From NCBI RefSeq assembly GCF_000300975.2, contig NZ_AEEC02000014.1:60541-124540 (forward strand): a DNA stretch of 64,000 bases, given 5' to 3'. A program made the translations under genes and the position numbers. A model generated the notes under the pieces. That model had not been told where the DNA came from and made no database searches. It saw nothing but the letters and a program-made list of their open reading frames with translations. This DNA comes from Herbaspirillum frisingense GSF30. GTDB lineage: Bacteria; Pseudomonadota; Gammaproteobacteria; Burkholderiales; Burkholderiaceae_D. Positions 1 to 8,953 of this stretch are shown here, one piece after another. Positions within the stretch are counted from its first letter, which is position 1, and each line of letters opens with the position of its first letter.

Positions 1-32
1 ATCATATCCCGGCCGACTACGTGCACTGTCCT

Positions 33-1100
33 TCAGTCCTCCGCGCCAGCCAGCATGTTGTAGGGCAGGAGATCGCCCTCGGCCCCACCTTCCAGGCTGC
101 GCAGGAATTTTGCGCATTCATCGGGCAGGCCGGCTTTCAGGGTGACGGTCTGGCCGGTTTCCGGATGCAGGAAGCTGATGCGCCAGGCATGCAGGAACAT
201 GCGCTTGAAAGCAATACGCTTGCCATCGGCCTTCTGCAGCGCCTTGTTCAAGGGGAAGTCGCCGTACTTGTCGTCGCCGACAATGGGAAAACCGCTGGAA
301 GACAGGTGCACCCGGATCTGATGGGTGCGACCGGTCTTCAGTTCAGCTTCCAGCAGGGCAAATTCACCGAAGCGACGCAAGAGCGAGAACACCGTATGGG
401 ACGGCTGGCCATCGGCCTGCACCCGCACCCGGCGCTCACCGTCAGGCGTGCTGTACTTGAACAGCGGCAACTTCACGTGCTGGCGGGCATTCTTCCAGTC
501 GCCCTGGACCAGGGTCAGGTAGCGCTTGTCGGTCTGGCCCTCGCGCATCTGTTCATGCAGGTTCGTCAGCGCCGAACGCTTCTTGGCGATCAGCAGCACG
601 CCCGAGGTGTCGCGGTCCAGCCGGTGCACCAGCTCCAGGAACTTGGCCTGAGGCCGTGCCGCCCGCAACTGCTCGATGACACCGTAGCTCACGCCGGACC
701 CGCCATGCACGGCCACACCGGCCGGCTTGTCGATGACCAGCATGTGGCTGTCTTCCAGCAGGATGCGGAATTCCGCTCCCGGGACTACAGTTTCTTGCTT
801 CTCTGCAACTCGTATTGGCGGCACACGCACGACATCGCCCTCGACCAGACGATAGGTCTGGTCGATACGGCCCTTGTTGACGCGCACCTCGCCCGAACGC
901 AGGACACGATAGATATGGCTCTTGGGAACGCCTTTGCAAACCCGCAGCAGGAAATTGTCAATCCGCTGGCCCGCCTCTTCGTCGGAAATGGTCAGCAACT
1001 GCACCTGAGGGACGCTCTGCGAGGCTGTTGCGTTCCGGGAGGCCGGCGCCGCGTCGGCGCTTTCAGAAGCCCCCCTAGAAAATCTCGCTAAGTCCTTCAT
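33..1100 (-). CDS. rluC: 23S rRNA pseudouridine synthase RluC
   Basis: Converts uridines 955, 2504 and 2580 of 23S rRNA to pseudouridine (family knowledge). The 355-residue protein has an S4 RNA-binding domain at about residues 45-100, followed by the RluA-type catalytic domain. The signature HRLDRDTSG lies at residues 159-167, with D162 as the expected catalytic aspartate. The first 35 residues are a low-complexity Ser/Ala-rich extension. The gene diverges from rne, the same arrangement as in enterobacteria. No clear Shine-Dalgarno sequence precedes the ATG, and a TATATT-like hexamer lies only about 5 bases upstream, so the exact start is less sure than the identity. Confidence 0.95.
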   Translation of the reverse strand: MKDLARFSRGASESADAAPASRNATASQSVPQVQLLTISDEEAGQRIDNFLLRVCKGVPKSHIYRVLRSGEVRVNKGRIDQTYRLVEGDVVRVPPIRVAEKQETVVPGAEFRILLEDSHMLVIDKPAGVAVHGGSGVSYGVIEQLRAARPQAKFLELVHRLDRDTSGVLLIAKKRSALTNLHEQMREGQTDKRYLTLVQGDWKNARQHVKLPLFKYSTPDGERRVRVQADGQPSHTVFSLLRRFGEFALLEAELKTGRTHQIRVHLSSSGFPIVGDDKYGDFPLNKALQKADGKRIAFKRMFLHAWRISFLHPETGQTVTLKAGLPDECAKFLRSLEGGAEGDLLPYNMLAGAED

Positions 1101-1898
1101 TTTGAATATATAATCGATTGACGCCGATCAAAAAACGGCGTTAGTAGAATAAAAAAGGAACATTCTACACAAGAGGAGTCTTCGTCAGCCTCGCTCATTT
1201 GCAAAATTGACGAAGGGGGCCCCGAAAACCACGACGCGCGGCATCGCAGACGCAATAAAAGCGCTGCAACGGTTGACAATACAGCCGATCATGTCGCTTG
1301 CCTGGTCCACGTAAAGGCCTCGAAACGAGTACGCACCTTCCCTTTGCGAGTCCAGTTTGCACCGCAGTTGCAATCGGACAGCGCACTTGGAAGTGGAACA
1401 GATTTGTTTGGATCATCAGGATAAAAGTCTGGCAAGACTCGCATCCGGTGACCCGACCCAGGACAGCAGTGCACAGCCCCCCGGCGACCAGCAGCGCAAG
1501 CATGGCAGGCTCATCAGCCCGCCCCCTTGCAGCGCATCGCTCGGGCCATGCCGCAATTCGGGCCGGGCCATCGCGAAGCTTGCCGGTTGATGCAGTAGAA
1601 CCCGATCGCCGTCGCCAACCTCACTATGTTACGTTTGGCTCCACAGACCAGCTTACCGTCCGCAGTTGCCTGCGCGACCGCCTATGGCGGAGCGCGCGGC
1701 GCGGATACGGTGCTGCCCGGCGTCCCGGTCCACTGCATCCGCGCCCCCTTGTGCTGGAGCGCCCGCTAAGGCGCACTCACACAATCAAGGCAATTCCCTC
1801 CCCAATCACTTCGTTCTCGCGTACATCCCCTGTACTTTTGGCCCGCTACCACATACGGACGGGCCATTTGAAGGATCTTCGGATCCCGGAGTGAAAAC
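1101..1898 (+). promoter_or_regulatory. Long rluC-rne intergenic region, probable rne 5' leader
   Basis: This gap of about 800 bp lies between divergent rluC and rne. A 7-bp inverted repeat (GTAGAAT at 1144-1150, ATTCTAC at 1172-1178) flanks an A-rich loop close to the rluC side. In enterobacteria rne is autoregulated through a long structured 5' leader that RNase E itself cleaves; by analogy this region may hold such a leader. No promoter could be placed with confidence. The short reading frames here (for example 1298-1894) have no recognisable protein features and look fortuitous. Confidence 0.5.
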
Positions 1899-4800
1899 AT
1901 GAAACGTATGTTGTTCAACGCAACGCAGCAGGAAGAACTGCGCGTAGCGATCGTTGACGGTCAGAAGCTGATCGACATCGACATCGAAACCACCGGACGC
2001 GAGCAGCGCAAGTCCAACATCTACAAGGGCGTGATCACCCGCATCGAGCCCTCGCTGGAAGCCTGCTTCGTCAACTACGGCGAGGAACGCCACGGCTTCC
2101 TGCCCTTCAAGGAAGTGGCCCGGTCCTACTTCAAGGAAGGCATCGACGTCCGCAACGCCAGCATCAAGGAAGCGCTGCGCGAAGGCCAGGAAATCATCGT
2201 CCAGGTCGAAAAGGAAGAGCGCGGCAACAAGGGCGCGGCCCTGACCTCCTTCATCTCGCTGGCCGGTCGCTACCTGGTCCTGATGCCCAACAACCCGCGT
2301 GGTGGTGGCGTCTCCCGCCGCGTCGAAGGCGAAGACCGCCAGGAACTGCGCGAGACCATGGACAAGCTGGACCTGCCCAACGGCATGTCCGTCATCGCCC
2401 GCACCGCCGGCATCGGCCGCAACGTCGATGAACTGCAGTGGGACCTGAACTACCTGATGCAACTGTGGCGCGCCATCGAAGGCGCCGGCCAGTCCGCCTC
2501 GGGCGCCTTCCTGATCTACCAGGAATCGTCACTGGTCATCCGCGCCATCCGCGACTACTTCCAGCCCGACATCGGCGAAATCCTGATCGACACCGACGAC
2601 ATCCACGACCAGGCCCAGCAGTTCATGGCCCACGTGATGCCGGACATGGTCCACCGCGTCAAGCGCTACCGCGACGACGTGCCGCTGTTCTCCCGCTTCC
2701 AGATCGAACACCAGATCGAGACCGCCTACTCGCGTACGGTCCCGCTGCCGTCCGGCGGCGCCATCGTGATCGACCACACCGAAGCCCTGGTGTCGGTGGA
2801 CGTGAACTCGGCGCGTGCCACCCGTGGCAGCGACATCGAGACCACCGCCTTCAACACCAACCTCGAAGCGGCTGATGAAGTGGCCCGCCAGTTGCGCCTG
2901 CGCGACCTGGGTGGCCTGATCGTAATCGACTTCATCGACATGGAGAACTCCAAGAACCAGCGCGAAGTCGAAGGTCGCCTGAAAGACGCCCTGCACCACG
3001 ACCGTGCCCGCGTCCAGATGGGCAAGATCTCCCGCTTTGGCCTCATGGAACTGTCGCGCCAGCGCCTGCGTCCGTCGCTGTCCGAAGGCAGCCACGTGAC
3101 CTGCCCGCGCTGCAACGGCACCGGCCACATCCGCGATACCGAATCCTCCGCCCTGCAGGTGCTGCGCATCATCCAGGAAGAGGCGATGAAGGAAAACTCG
3201 GCCGCGATCCATGTGCAGGCGCCGGTGGACGTCGCCGCCTTCCTGTTGAACGAGAAGCGCGGTGAAATCCTGAAGATCGAGACGCGTCATCGCGTCACGG
3301 TCATCATGATCCCCAACAAGCACCTGGAAACCCCGCACTACAAGATGGAGCGGATCAAGCACGACGATCCGCGCCTGGACGACGCCCAAGCCAGCTACAA
3401 CATGGCCGAGCAGGCCGATACCGACATCGGCTACAGCAAGCGCCAGAAGGAAGAAGTGCGTCCGCGCCAGGAAGCCGTGGTCAAGGGCATCACCCCCGAC
3501 CAGCCGGCCCCCATCGTCGAACGCAAGGCCCCGGAACCGGTGGCTGCCCCCGTACCGCCGCCGACCCTGGCACCGGAATCGGGCCTGCTGGGCAAAATCT
3601 TCGCCTTCTTCCGCAAGAAGCCCGTGGCCCCGGTGGAAGCACCGGCCCCGGTCGAAGCCAAGGCCCCTGCCAAGCGTGAAGGCGACCGCAATGGCCGTGG
3701 CGGCGACCGCAACGGTCGTGGCCGCAATCGCAATGATCGCAGCGACCGTGGTGATCGTGCCGAACGTGGCGAGCGCAACGCCAATGGCGAACAGCGCAAT
3801 GCCCGTGGTGCCGCTGCCGTCGAGGTAAAGGCGGGAGAGCTGGCCGATGCCAAGCAGGCGCGTCCGCCGCGTGGCCCGCGCGAGCCCAAGGAAGCGCGTG
3901 AACCACGCGAAGGCCGTGAGCCGCGTGAAGGTCGCGAGGGCCGTGAAGTCCAGGTCCGCGAAGGCCAGGAACCCAAGGAAGCCCGTCGCAACGAACCCCG
4001 CGAAGCCCGTGAGCCACGCGAACCGCGTGAAGGTCGCGAAGGTCGCGAAGGTCGTGAACCCCGCGAACCGCGTCAACCGCGTGAACCTCGCGCCCCGCGT
4101 GGCGACCGCAAGGAAGCCCGCACCGAGGAAGGTCTGCCGCTGGAAGCCGCTCTGGCAGCCGGCGCTGCAACCGCCGGCGTGGCCGTGGCCGCTGGTGCCG
4201 TGGCCCTGTCCAATGACGAGCAGGCTGCGCAACTGGATCTGGCGCAAGTTGAAGGTGGCGAAGGCGTCGAAGCCTCGGAAAACGCCGAAGGCGGCACCGA
4301 ACCGCGCCGTCGTCGTCGTCGTGGCGGTCGCAACCGTCATCGTCGCGAACGTGACGAGAACGGCAACCTGATCGAAAACGCCGATGCCGATGCGGCCGAA
4401 GCTGGCGAAGCCGGTGAACGCAGTGAAAACGGCGAAGCCGTGGCTGCCACAGCCCCCGCAGCACCGGTGGAAGTCGCCCAGGCCGCCGTGGCCCAGGCTT
4501 CCTTCGCTGCCTCGCCGGTTCCGGCGCAAGCTGCTGAAGCAGCCGACGTGTCCGCGCCTGCCGCCCTCCATACCGAAGCCGTCGCCGTGGAAAGCGGCGT
4601 GAACTCGGTGGAAGCCGTGGCTGCCGCCGCTGCCGAAGCGACCGAAGCCGTGTTCTCGCAACAGCAGGCCATCGAACCGCCGGCGCCGTCCATCGACGCC
4701 AGCTTCGCCCCGGCACCGAGCTTTGAACCTGCCCCGGCGCCAGTGCTAGCCCCTGTCGCCACCCCGGCGGCATCGGAAGCACCGGTCCAGGTCGAGGTCG

Positions 4801-5153
4801 TGCAGCAAGCCGCGCCGGCAGCCAGCCTGCCGCAGCAGATCAGCCTGCTGGATGCGGTCGAAGTCAATCCGGCCCCGGCCCCTGCTGCGGTCGCACCTGT
4901 CGCCCCTGTGGAAGTGGCTGCCCCTGTTGCTGCTGCACCTGCAGCACATGCCGGCAATGGCGCCCAGCCGGAGTCGCTGCAGCAGATGCTGTCGCAAGCC
5001 GGCCTGACGCTGGCCACGACCGATCCGGTCAAGCTGCGTGCAGCACAGGAAGCGGCCGCCGCCTTCGTGCCGGCACCGCGTGTACCGCGCGAGCGCAAGC
5101 CGCTGCCGCCGCAGTCCAGCGAACCGCTGGTCCAGGTGGAAACGCGTCGCTGA
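1899..5153 (+). CDS. rne: Ribonuclease E
   Basis: Essential endonuclease for mRNA decay and for rRNA and tRNA maturation, and scaffold of the RNA degradosome. The 1084-residue protein has an S1 domain at about residues 35-125. The metal-binding aspartates are D301 (in [10 protein letters not shown]) and D344 (in IDFIDM). The Zn-link cysteines C402 and C405 are in TCPRCNGTG. From about residue 500 the C-terminal half is disordered: an acidic/proline linker, then an Arg/Glu-rich stretch of PREGRE-type repeats (about residues 650-735), an [14 protein letters not shown] block (about 805-820), and a long Ala/Pro/Val-rich tail. This matches the usual catalytic-plus-scaffold layout. A terminator follows about 40 bases downstream. 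Confidence 0.97.
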   Translation: MKRMLFNATQQEELRVAIVDGQKLIDIDIETTGREQRKSNIYKGVITRIEPSLEACFVNYGEERHGFLPFKEVARSYFKEGIDVRNASIKEALREGQEIIVQVEKEERGNKGAALTSFISLAGRYLVLMPNNPRGGGVSRRVEGEDRQELRETMDKLDLPNGMSVIARTAGIGRNVDELQWDLNYLMQLWRAIEGAGQSASGAFLIYQESSLVIRAIRDYFQPDIGEILIDTDDIHDQAQQFMAHVMPDMVHRVKRYRDDVPLFSRFQIEHQIETAYSRTVPLPSGGAIVIDHTEALVSVDVNSARATRGSDIETTAFNTNLEAADEVARQLRLRDLGGLIVIDFIDMENSKNQREVEGRLKDALHHDRARVQMGKISRFGLMELSRQRLRPSLSEGSHVTCPRCNGTGHIRDTESSALQVLRIIQEEAMKENSAAIHVQAPVDVAAFLLNEKRGEILKIETRHRVTVIMIPNKHLETPHYKMERIKHDDPRLDDAQASYNMAEQADTDIGYSKRQKEEVRPRQEAVVKGITPDQPAPIVERKAPEPVAAPVPPPTLAPESGLLGKIFAFFRKKPVAPVEAPAPVEAKAPAKREGDRNGRGGDRNGRGRNRNDRSDRGDRAERGERNANGEQRNARGAAAVEVKAGELADAKQARPPRGPREPKEAREPREGREPREGREGREVQVREGQEPKEARRNEPREAREPREPREGREGREGREPREPRQPREPRAPRGDRKEARTEEGLPLEAALAAGAATAGVAVAAGAVALSNDEQAAQLDLAQVEGGEGVEASENAEGGTEPRRRRRRGGRNRHRRERDENGNLIENADADAAEAGEAGERSENGEAVAATAPAAPVEVAQAAVAQASFAASPVPAQAAEAADVSAPAALHTEAVAVESGVNSVEAVAAAAAEATEAVFSQQQAIEPPAPSIDASFAPAPSFEPAPAPVLAPVATPAASEAPVQVEVVQQAAPAASLPQQISLLDAVEVNPAPAPAAVAPVAPVEVAAPVAAAPAAHAGNGAQPESLQQMLSQAGLTLATTDPVKLRAAQEAAAAFVPAPRVPRERKPLPPQSSEPLVQVETRR

Positions 5154-5190
5154 TCGCCAGGGTGCAAGCGCACCAGTGATCACCAGGAAA

Positions 5191-5216
5191 AAGGGAGCTT
5201 CGGCTCCCTTTTTTCT
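5191..5216 (+). terminator. Intrinsic terminator of rne
   Basis: A GGGAGC/GCTCCC stem closed by a TTCG tetraloop is followed by a T-run starting at about 5209. It sits 38 bases after the rne stop codon, the classic form of a rho-independent terminator. Confidence 0.9.
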
Positions 5217-5550
5217 TGTCCGCGCTCTTGCCTGCTCGGCCTGCCTGCACGCCGGCCTGCTGTTTTCGCCAATTTTCCTGGCCAGTCTGTCGCCGCAGCC
5301 CGGCAACTATCGCTCTCGCGCCTCTTGTCATCCGCCGCTTGTCCCCTATCTGGTGACAGTTGGCCCGCCCCGGCAGCGATACAGTGCCGGCCGCGCAGCA
5401 CGACGGTCCAGCTGCGGATATCCCAAGTCCAGATCCGGCGCGGCATTGCGCGCAATACCTGCACTTGCGGCATACTGAATATGCATGAACCGACCGCAAC
5501 GTCGCAGCGCTAGCCGTGCTATCTTTACACACCCATTTTTGCCAGCCCGT
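5217..5550. other. Intergenic region between rne terminator and moaA
   Basis: About 330 bases with no convincing gene. It presumably holds the moaA promoter and leader, but no good -35/-10 pair was found. I looked for a molybdenum-cofactor riboswitch fold and could not recognise one. A small GCATA/TATGC inverted repeat lies at about 5472-5486. Confidence 0.4.
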
Positions 5551-6666
5551 ATGAACAAGCGCGTCATTCCCATCCTCGATCACCGGCAAGCCCCGTCGGC
5601 CAGTACGGCAGGCGTGATTGCGCCCGTGGCGGTGGTGCCGACCGGCTGGCTGACCGATTCCCTGGGCCGCCCCCTGCACGACCTGCGCATCTCGGTCACC
5701 GACCGCTGCAATTTCCGCTGTGTCTATTGCATGCCCAAGGATGTCTTCGACAAGCAATACCAGTTCCTGCCGCACTCCGACCTGCTGACCTTCGAAGAGC
5801 TGACCCGCGTGGCCGCCCAGTTCGTGGCGCATGGCGTGCGCAAGATCCGCCTCACCGGCGGCGAACCGCTGCTGCGCAAGAACATCGAGACCCTGATCGC
5901 CATGCTGGCCGCCTTGCGCACGCCCGATGGCGAGCCGGTGGATCTCACCCTGACCACCAATGGCACCCTGCTCAAGCAGAAGGCGCAGGCGCTCAAGGCT
6001 GCCGGCCTGCGGCGCGTGACGGTCTCGCTGGATTCGCTGGATGACGAGAGCTTCCGCCGCATGAACGATGTCGACTTCCCGGTGGCACGCGTGCTGGAAG
6101 GCATTGATGCCGCCCACGCCGCCGGCCTGGGTCCGGTCAAGATCAACATGGTGGTCAAGAAAGGCGTCAACGACGACCAGATCCTGCCGATGGCGCGCCA
6201 CTTCAAGGGGACGCCGGCCATCCTGCGCTTCATCGAATACATGGACGTGGGCAGTTCGAACGGCTGGCGCATGGACGAGGTACTGCCCTCCAGCGAAGTG
6301 GTGCGGCGCATCTCGGCCGAGATGCCGCTCCAGGTGGCCGACCCCAACTACACCGGCGAGACCGCCGAGCGCTGGCGCTATGTCGATGGCGGCGGCGAGA
6401 TCGGTGTCATCTCCAGCGTGACCCAGGCCTTCTGCCAGGATTGCTCGCGCGCCCGGCTCTCTACCGAGGGCAAGGTCTACACCTGCCTGTTCGCCAGCGA
6501 AGGCCACGATCTGCGCAGCCTCCTGCGCAATGGAGCCAGCGACGCCGAGATGGCCGGCGCCATCGCCGCATTGTGGGGCCAACGGGGCGACCGCTATTCC
6601 GAATTGCGCAGCGCCATGCAAGCCGCCCCGGCACGCAAGGTCGAGATGTCCTATATCGGCGGCTAG
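5551..6666 (+). CDS. moaA: GTP 3',8-cyclase MoaA
   Basis: Radical-SAM enzyme that starts molybdenum cofactor synthesis by cyclising GTP together with MoaC. The radical-SAM cluster motif CNFRCVYC places cysteines at about residues 53, 57 and 60. A second cluster motif, [10 protein letters not shown] followed by CLF, lies near the C-terminus, and the protein ends in the GG needed for catalysis. The ATG at 5551 was chosen because it gives a normal length of 371 residues; the frame stays open upstream to 5485. mobA and moeA follow in the same direction, forming a Moco operon that lacks moaC, moaD and moaE in this window. Confidence 0.96.
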   Translation: MNKRVIPILDHRQAPSASTAGVIAPVAVVPTGWLTDSLGRPLHDLRISVTDRCNFRCVYCMPKDVFDKQYQFLPHSDLLTFEELTRVAAQFVAHGVRKIRLTGGEPLLRKNIETLIAMLAALRTPDGEPVDLTLTTNGTLLKQKAQALKAAGLRRVTVSLDSLDDESFRRMNDVDFPVARVLEGIDAAHAAGLGPVKINMVVKKGVNDDQILPMARHFKGTPAILRFIEYMDVGSSNGWRMDEVLPSSEVVRRISAEMPLQVADPNYTGETAERWRYVDGGGEIGVISSVTQAFCQDCSRARLSTEGKVYTCLFASEGHDLRSLLRNGASDAEMAGAIAALWGQRGDRYSELRSAMQAAPARKVEMSYIGG

Positions 6667-6713
6667 CTATTCAGTTCCGCCTCCCGCCGCCCTGCCCCCA
6701 GTCCTCACCCGCC

Positions 6714-7334
6714 ATGGCCTCCTCCACCGCCAACACCCTGAGCGCCAGCCACATCACCGGCCTGGTACTGGCCGGCGGGCGCGGCACGCGCATGGGCGGG
6801 GTGGACAAGGGCCTGCAACTGCTGCATGGCAAGCCACTGGTCCAGCACGTGCTGGAGCGGCTGGCGCCGCAGGTCGGCACCCTGGCCGTCAATGCCAACC
6901 GCTCGCAACTGCACTACGCCAGCTTCGGCTATCCGGTCTGGAGCGATCTGCAAGCTGGCTTCCCCGGCCCGCTGGCGGGCCTGCAGAGTGGTCTGGCCCA
7001 CTGCACCACCCCCTGGCTGGCCTGCGCCCCCTGCGATGCACCGCTGATCCCCTATGACCTGGTGGCGCACCTGGCCGATGCCATTGCCGAGGCTGGCGCC
7101 GAGGCCGCCATCGCCGTCACCACCGGCGCGCAGGGCCGGCAACGCCATCCGGTCTGCGCCCTGCTCTCCAGGAGCACCCGCGACGCCCTGGACGCCTTCC
7201 TGGCCACGGGTGAACGCAAGATGGACCGCTGGTTCGCCACCCTCCATTGCGTGGAAGTGGAATTCCCCGAAGAACACGCCTTCAGCAACATCAACACCGC
7301 GCCGGAGTTGCAACGGCTCGAAGAAGAACAATGA
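6714..7334 (+). CDS. mobA: Molybdenum cofactor guanylyltransferase MobA
   Basis: Transfers GMP to molybdopterin to make the guanine dinucleotide cofactor used by DMSO-reductase-family enzymes. The N-terminal nucleotide-binding motif LAGGRGTRMGG, followed by VDKGL, is diagnostic. The length is 206 residues from the ATG at 6714; the frame is open much further upstream, but that part overlaps moaA and lacks family features. The stop codon overlaps the moeA start as ATGA, so the two are probably translationally coupled. Lies 47 bases after moaA. Confidence 0.94.
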   Translation: MASSTANTLSASHITGLVLAGGRGTRMGGVDKGLQLLHGKPLVQHVLERLAPQVGTLAVNANRSQLHYASFGYPVWSDLQAGFPGPLAGLQSGLAHCTTPWLACAPCDAPLIPYDLVAHLADAIAEAGAEAAIAVTTGAQGRQRHPVCALLSRSTRDALDAFLATGERKMDRWFATLHCVEVEFPEEHAFSNINTAPELQRLEEEQ

Positions 7335-8617
7335 CCCATCCTTCCCTGAACGACATTGTCAGCTGCATCAGCGGCTATGACCCTCACGCCATGACCGTGG
7401 CCCGTGCCCAGGCCGTGATCCAGGACTTCATCACCCCCATCGAGACGGTGGAAAAGCTGGCCATCCGCAGCGCGCTCTCGCGGGTGCTGGCACAGGACAT
7501 CATCTCCCGCATCGATGTGCCAGCCCATGACAACTCGGCCATGGATGGCTACGCCCTGCGCGGCGAAGACATCGCCGACGGCCAGGCGCAACGCCTGCAG
7601 ATCGTTGGCGCGGTCCATGCCGGCCAGCGCTTCGAGGGCAGCGTGCAACGCGGCCAGTGCGTGCGCATCATGACCGGCGCCCCCATGCCGGCCGGATGCG
7701 ACACCGTCATCCCGCAGGAACTGACCACCGACGCCGACGACCAGGGCGTGACCCTGCCGGCCGGGCGCGTACGGCCCGGTGACAACCGCCGCCTGCGCGG
7801 TGAAGACCTGATGCAAGGCAGCGTGGCGCTGCCGCGCGGGCGCATCCTGCGGCCCTCCGACATCGGCCTGCTGGCCTCGCTGGGCATCGCCGAGGTTCCG
7901 GTGCAGCGCCGCCTGCGCGTGGCCTTCTTCTCCACCGGCGACGAACTGCGCTCGGTGGGTGAGCCGCTGGACGCAGGCTGCGTCTATGACTCCAACCGCT
8001 ACACCCTGCACGGCATGCTGACCCGCCTGGGTTGCGAGGTGCTGGACATGGGCGTGGTGCCGGACGATCCGGTGGCGCTGGAGGCAGCCTTTCGCAGTGC
8101 CTGTGAAGAGGCCGACGCCGTCATCACCTCCGGTGGCGTGTCGGTGGGTGCTGCCGACTACACTAGACAGATCATGGCCAGCCTGGGTGAAATGACGTTC
8201 TGGAAGATCGCCATGCGTCCCGGCCGGCCACTGGCCTTTGGCCGTATCAGCTCGCGTGGGCGCGATGCCTACCTGTTCGGCCTGCCCGGCAATCCGGTGG
8301 CGGTGACCGTCAGTTTTTCCTTCTTCGTGCGCGATGCCCTGCTGCGGCTGGCTGGTGCCGAGTCCCGGCCCTTGCCACGCCTGCGGGTGACGACCGCCAC
8401 GCCCATCCGCAAGAAGGCCGGTCGCACCGAATACCAGCGCGGCATCCTGGCACCCGACGCCGATGGCCGCTGGAGCGTGCGCCTGACCGGCATGCAGGGC
8501 TCGGGCATCCTGCGCTCGATGTCGGACGCCAACTGCATCCTCGAACTGGAGCATGAGCGCGGCGACGTGGCTGCCGGCGAAGAGGTCTCGGTGGTGCTGT
8601 TCGACGGGCTGGTCTGA
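7331..8617 (+). CDS. moeA: Molybdopterin molybdenumtransferase MoeA
   Basis: Inserts molybdate into adenylylated molybdopterin, the step after Mog. The 428-residue protein has the full MoeA domain order, including DNSAMDGYAL early on, the MPT-binding core with TSGGVSVGAADYT, and the C-terminal domain IV. The start at 7331 overlaps the mobA stop by four bases (ATGA). The gene is last in the moaA-mobA-moeA run; its 3' end abuts a large inverted-repeat element and faces convergent rmuC. The Mog partner is encoded 30 kb away in this window. Confidence 0.96.
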   Translation: MTHPSLNDIVSCISGYDPHAMTVARAQAVIQDFITPIETVEKLAIRSALSRVLAQDIISRIDVPAHDNSAMDGYALRGEDIADGQAQRLQIVGAVHAGQRFEGSVQRGQCVRIMTGAPMPAGCDTVIPQELTTDADDQGVTLPAGRVRPGDNRRLRGEDLMQGSVALPRGRILRPSDIGLLASLGIAEVPVQRRLRVAFFSTGDELRSVGEPLDAGCVYDSNRYTLHGMLTRLGCEVLDMGVVPDDPVALEAAFRSACEEADAVITSGGVSVGAADYTRQIMASLGEMTFWKIAMRPGRPLAFGRISSRGRDAYLFGLPGNPVAVTVSFSFFVRDALLRLAGAESRPLPRLRVTTATPIRKKAGRTEYQRGILAPDADGRWSVRLTGMQGSGILRSMSDANCILELEHERGDVAAGEEVSVVLFDGLV

Positions 8618-8631
8618 AGCCGCCCCGGCAT

Positions 8632-8928
8632 GAAAAAAGCGCGGCCAAGGCCGTAATACTGTTCAGTTAAGAAAAAATCGCCGCGCCAGATGACTTTGGC
8701 GCGGCGATTTTGCTTGGTTCTCTTCAAGCCATCTGAAACCGTTCGGACTGAGTAGGCCCTTTAGGGCCGTATCGAAGGCGCTGCTCAGCTTGTGGCGCGC
8801 CTTCGATACGCGGCTACGCCGCTACTCAGGACGAACGGTCAGCGGTGGTGCAAACAAAGTCTGAGCGAGCTTTCGAGCTGGTAACAAGCTTAACTGAACG
8901 GCATTACGGCCAAGGCCACGCTTTTTTC
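8632..8928. repeat. Nested inverted-repeat element between moeA and rmuC
   Basis: Two pairs of inverted repeats are nested here. The outer arms are 8632-8671 and 8889-8928 (about 40 bp, a few mismatches; each holds a near-palindromic GGCCAAGGCC core and a TTCAGTTAAG/CTTAACTGAA end). The inner arms are 8739-8781 and 8797-8838, carrying CCGTTCGGACTGAGTAG...GTATCGAAGGCGC and its near-complement. A separate hairpin at 8674-8711 lies between the left arms. No protein-coding capacity is evident. The inner arms resemble an interspersed CTTCGATACG-type repeat that I associate with betaproteobacterial genomes; that identity is an inference. It could be a MITE-like or REP-like unit inserted into a terminator. 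Confidence 0.8.
8674..8711. terminator. Bidirectional terminator hairpin downstream of moeA
   Basis: A perfect 15-bp stem, AAAATCGCCGCGCCA paired with TGGCGCGGCGATTTT, has an 8-base loop and A/T runs on both sides. It suits termination of moeA transcription from the left and of read-through from the opposite side. Confidence 0.85.
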
Positions 8929-8953
8929 GTTTTCTGGCCGAAGCATCAGCCGC

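Noticed and set aside
1273..1278. TTGACA in the rne leader as a -35 element
   Set aside because: No acceptable -10 hexamer lies 16-18 bases downstream.
1298..1894. Possible 198-residue gene in the rne leader
   Set aside because: No ribosome-binding site, irregular Arg/Pro/Ser-rich text, no family resemblance; fortuitous open frame.
2529..4661. Long open frame of 710 codons antisense to rne
   Set aside because: It is a shadow frame caused by high GC and codon bias; its text is low-complexity Phe/Ala/Gly/Thr repeats mirroring the rne repeats and has no start signal.
5217..5550. Molybdenum-cofactor riboswitch upstream of moaA
   Set aside because: I could not see a convincing multi-stem structure or conserved elements by eye.
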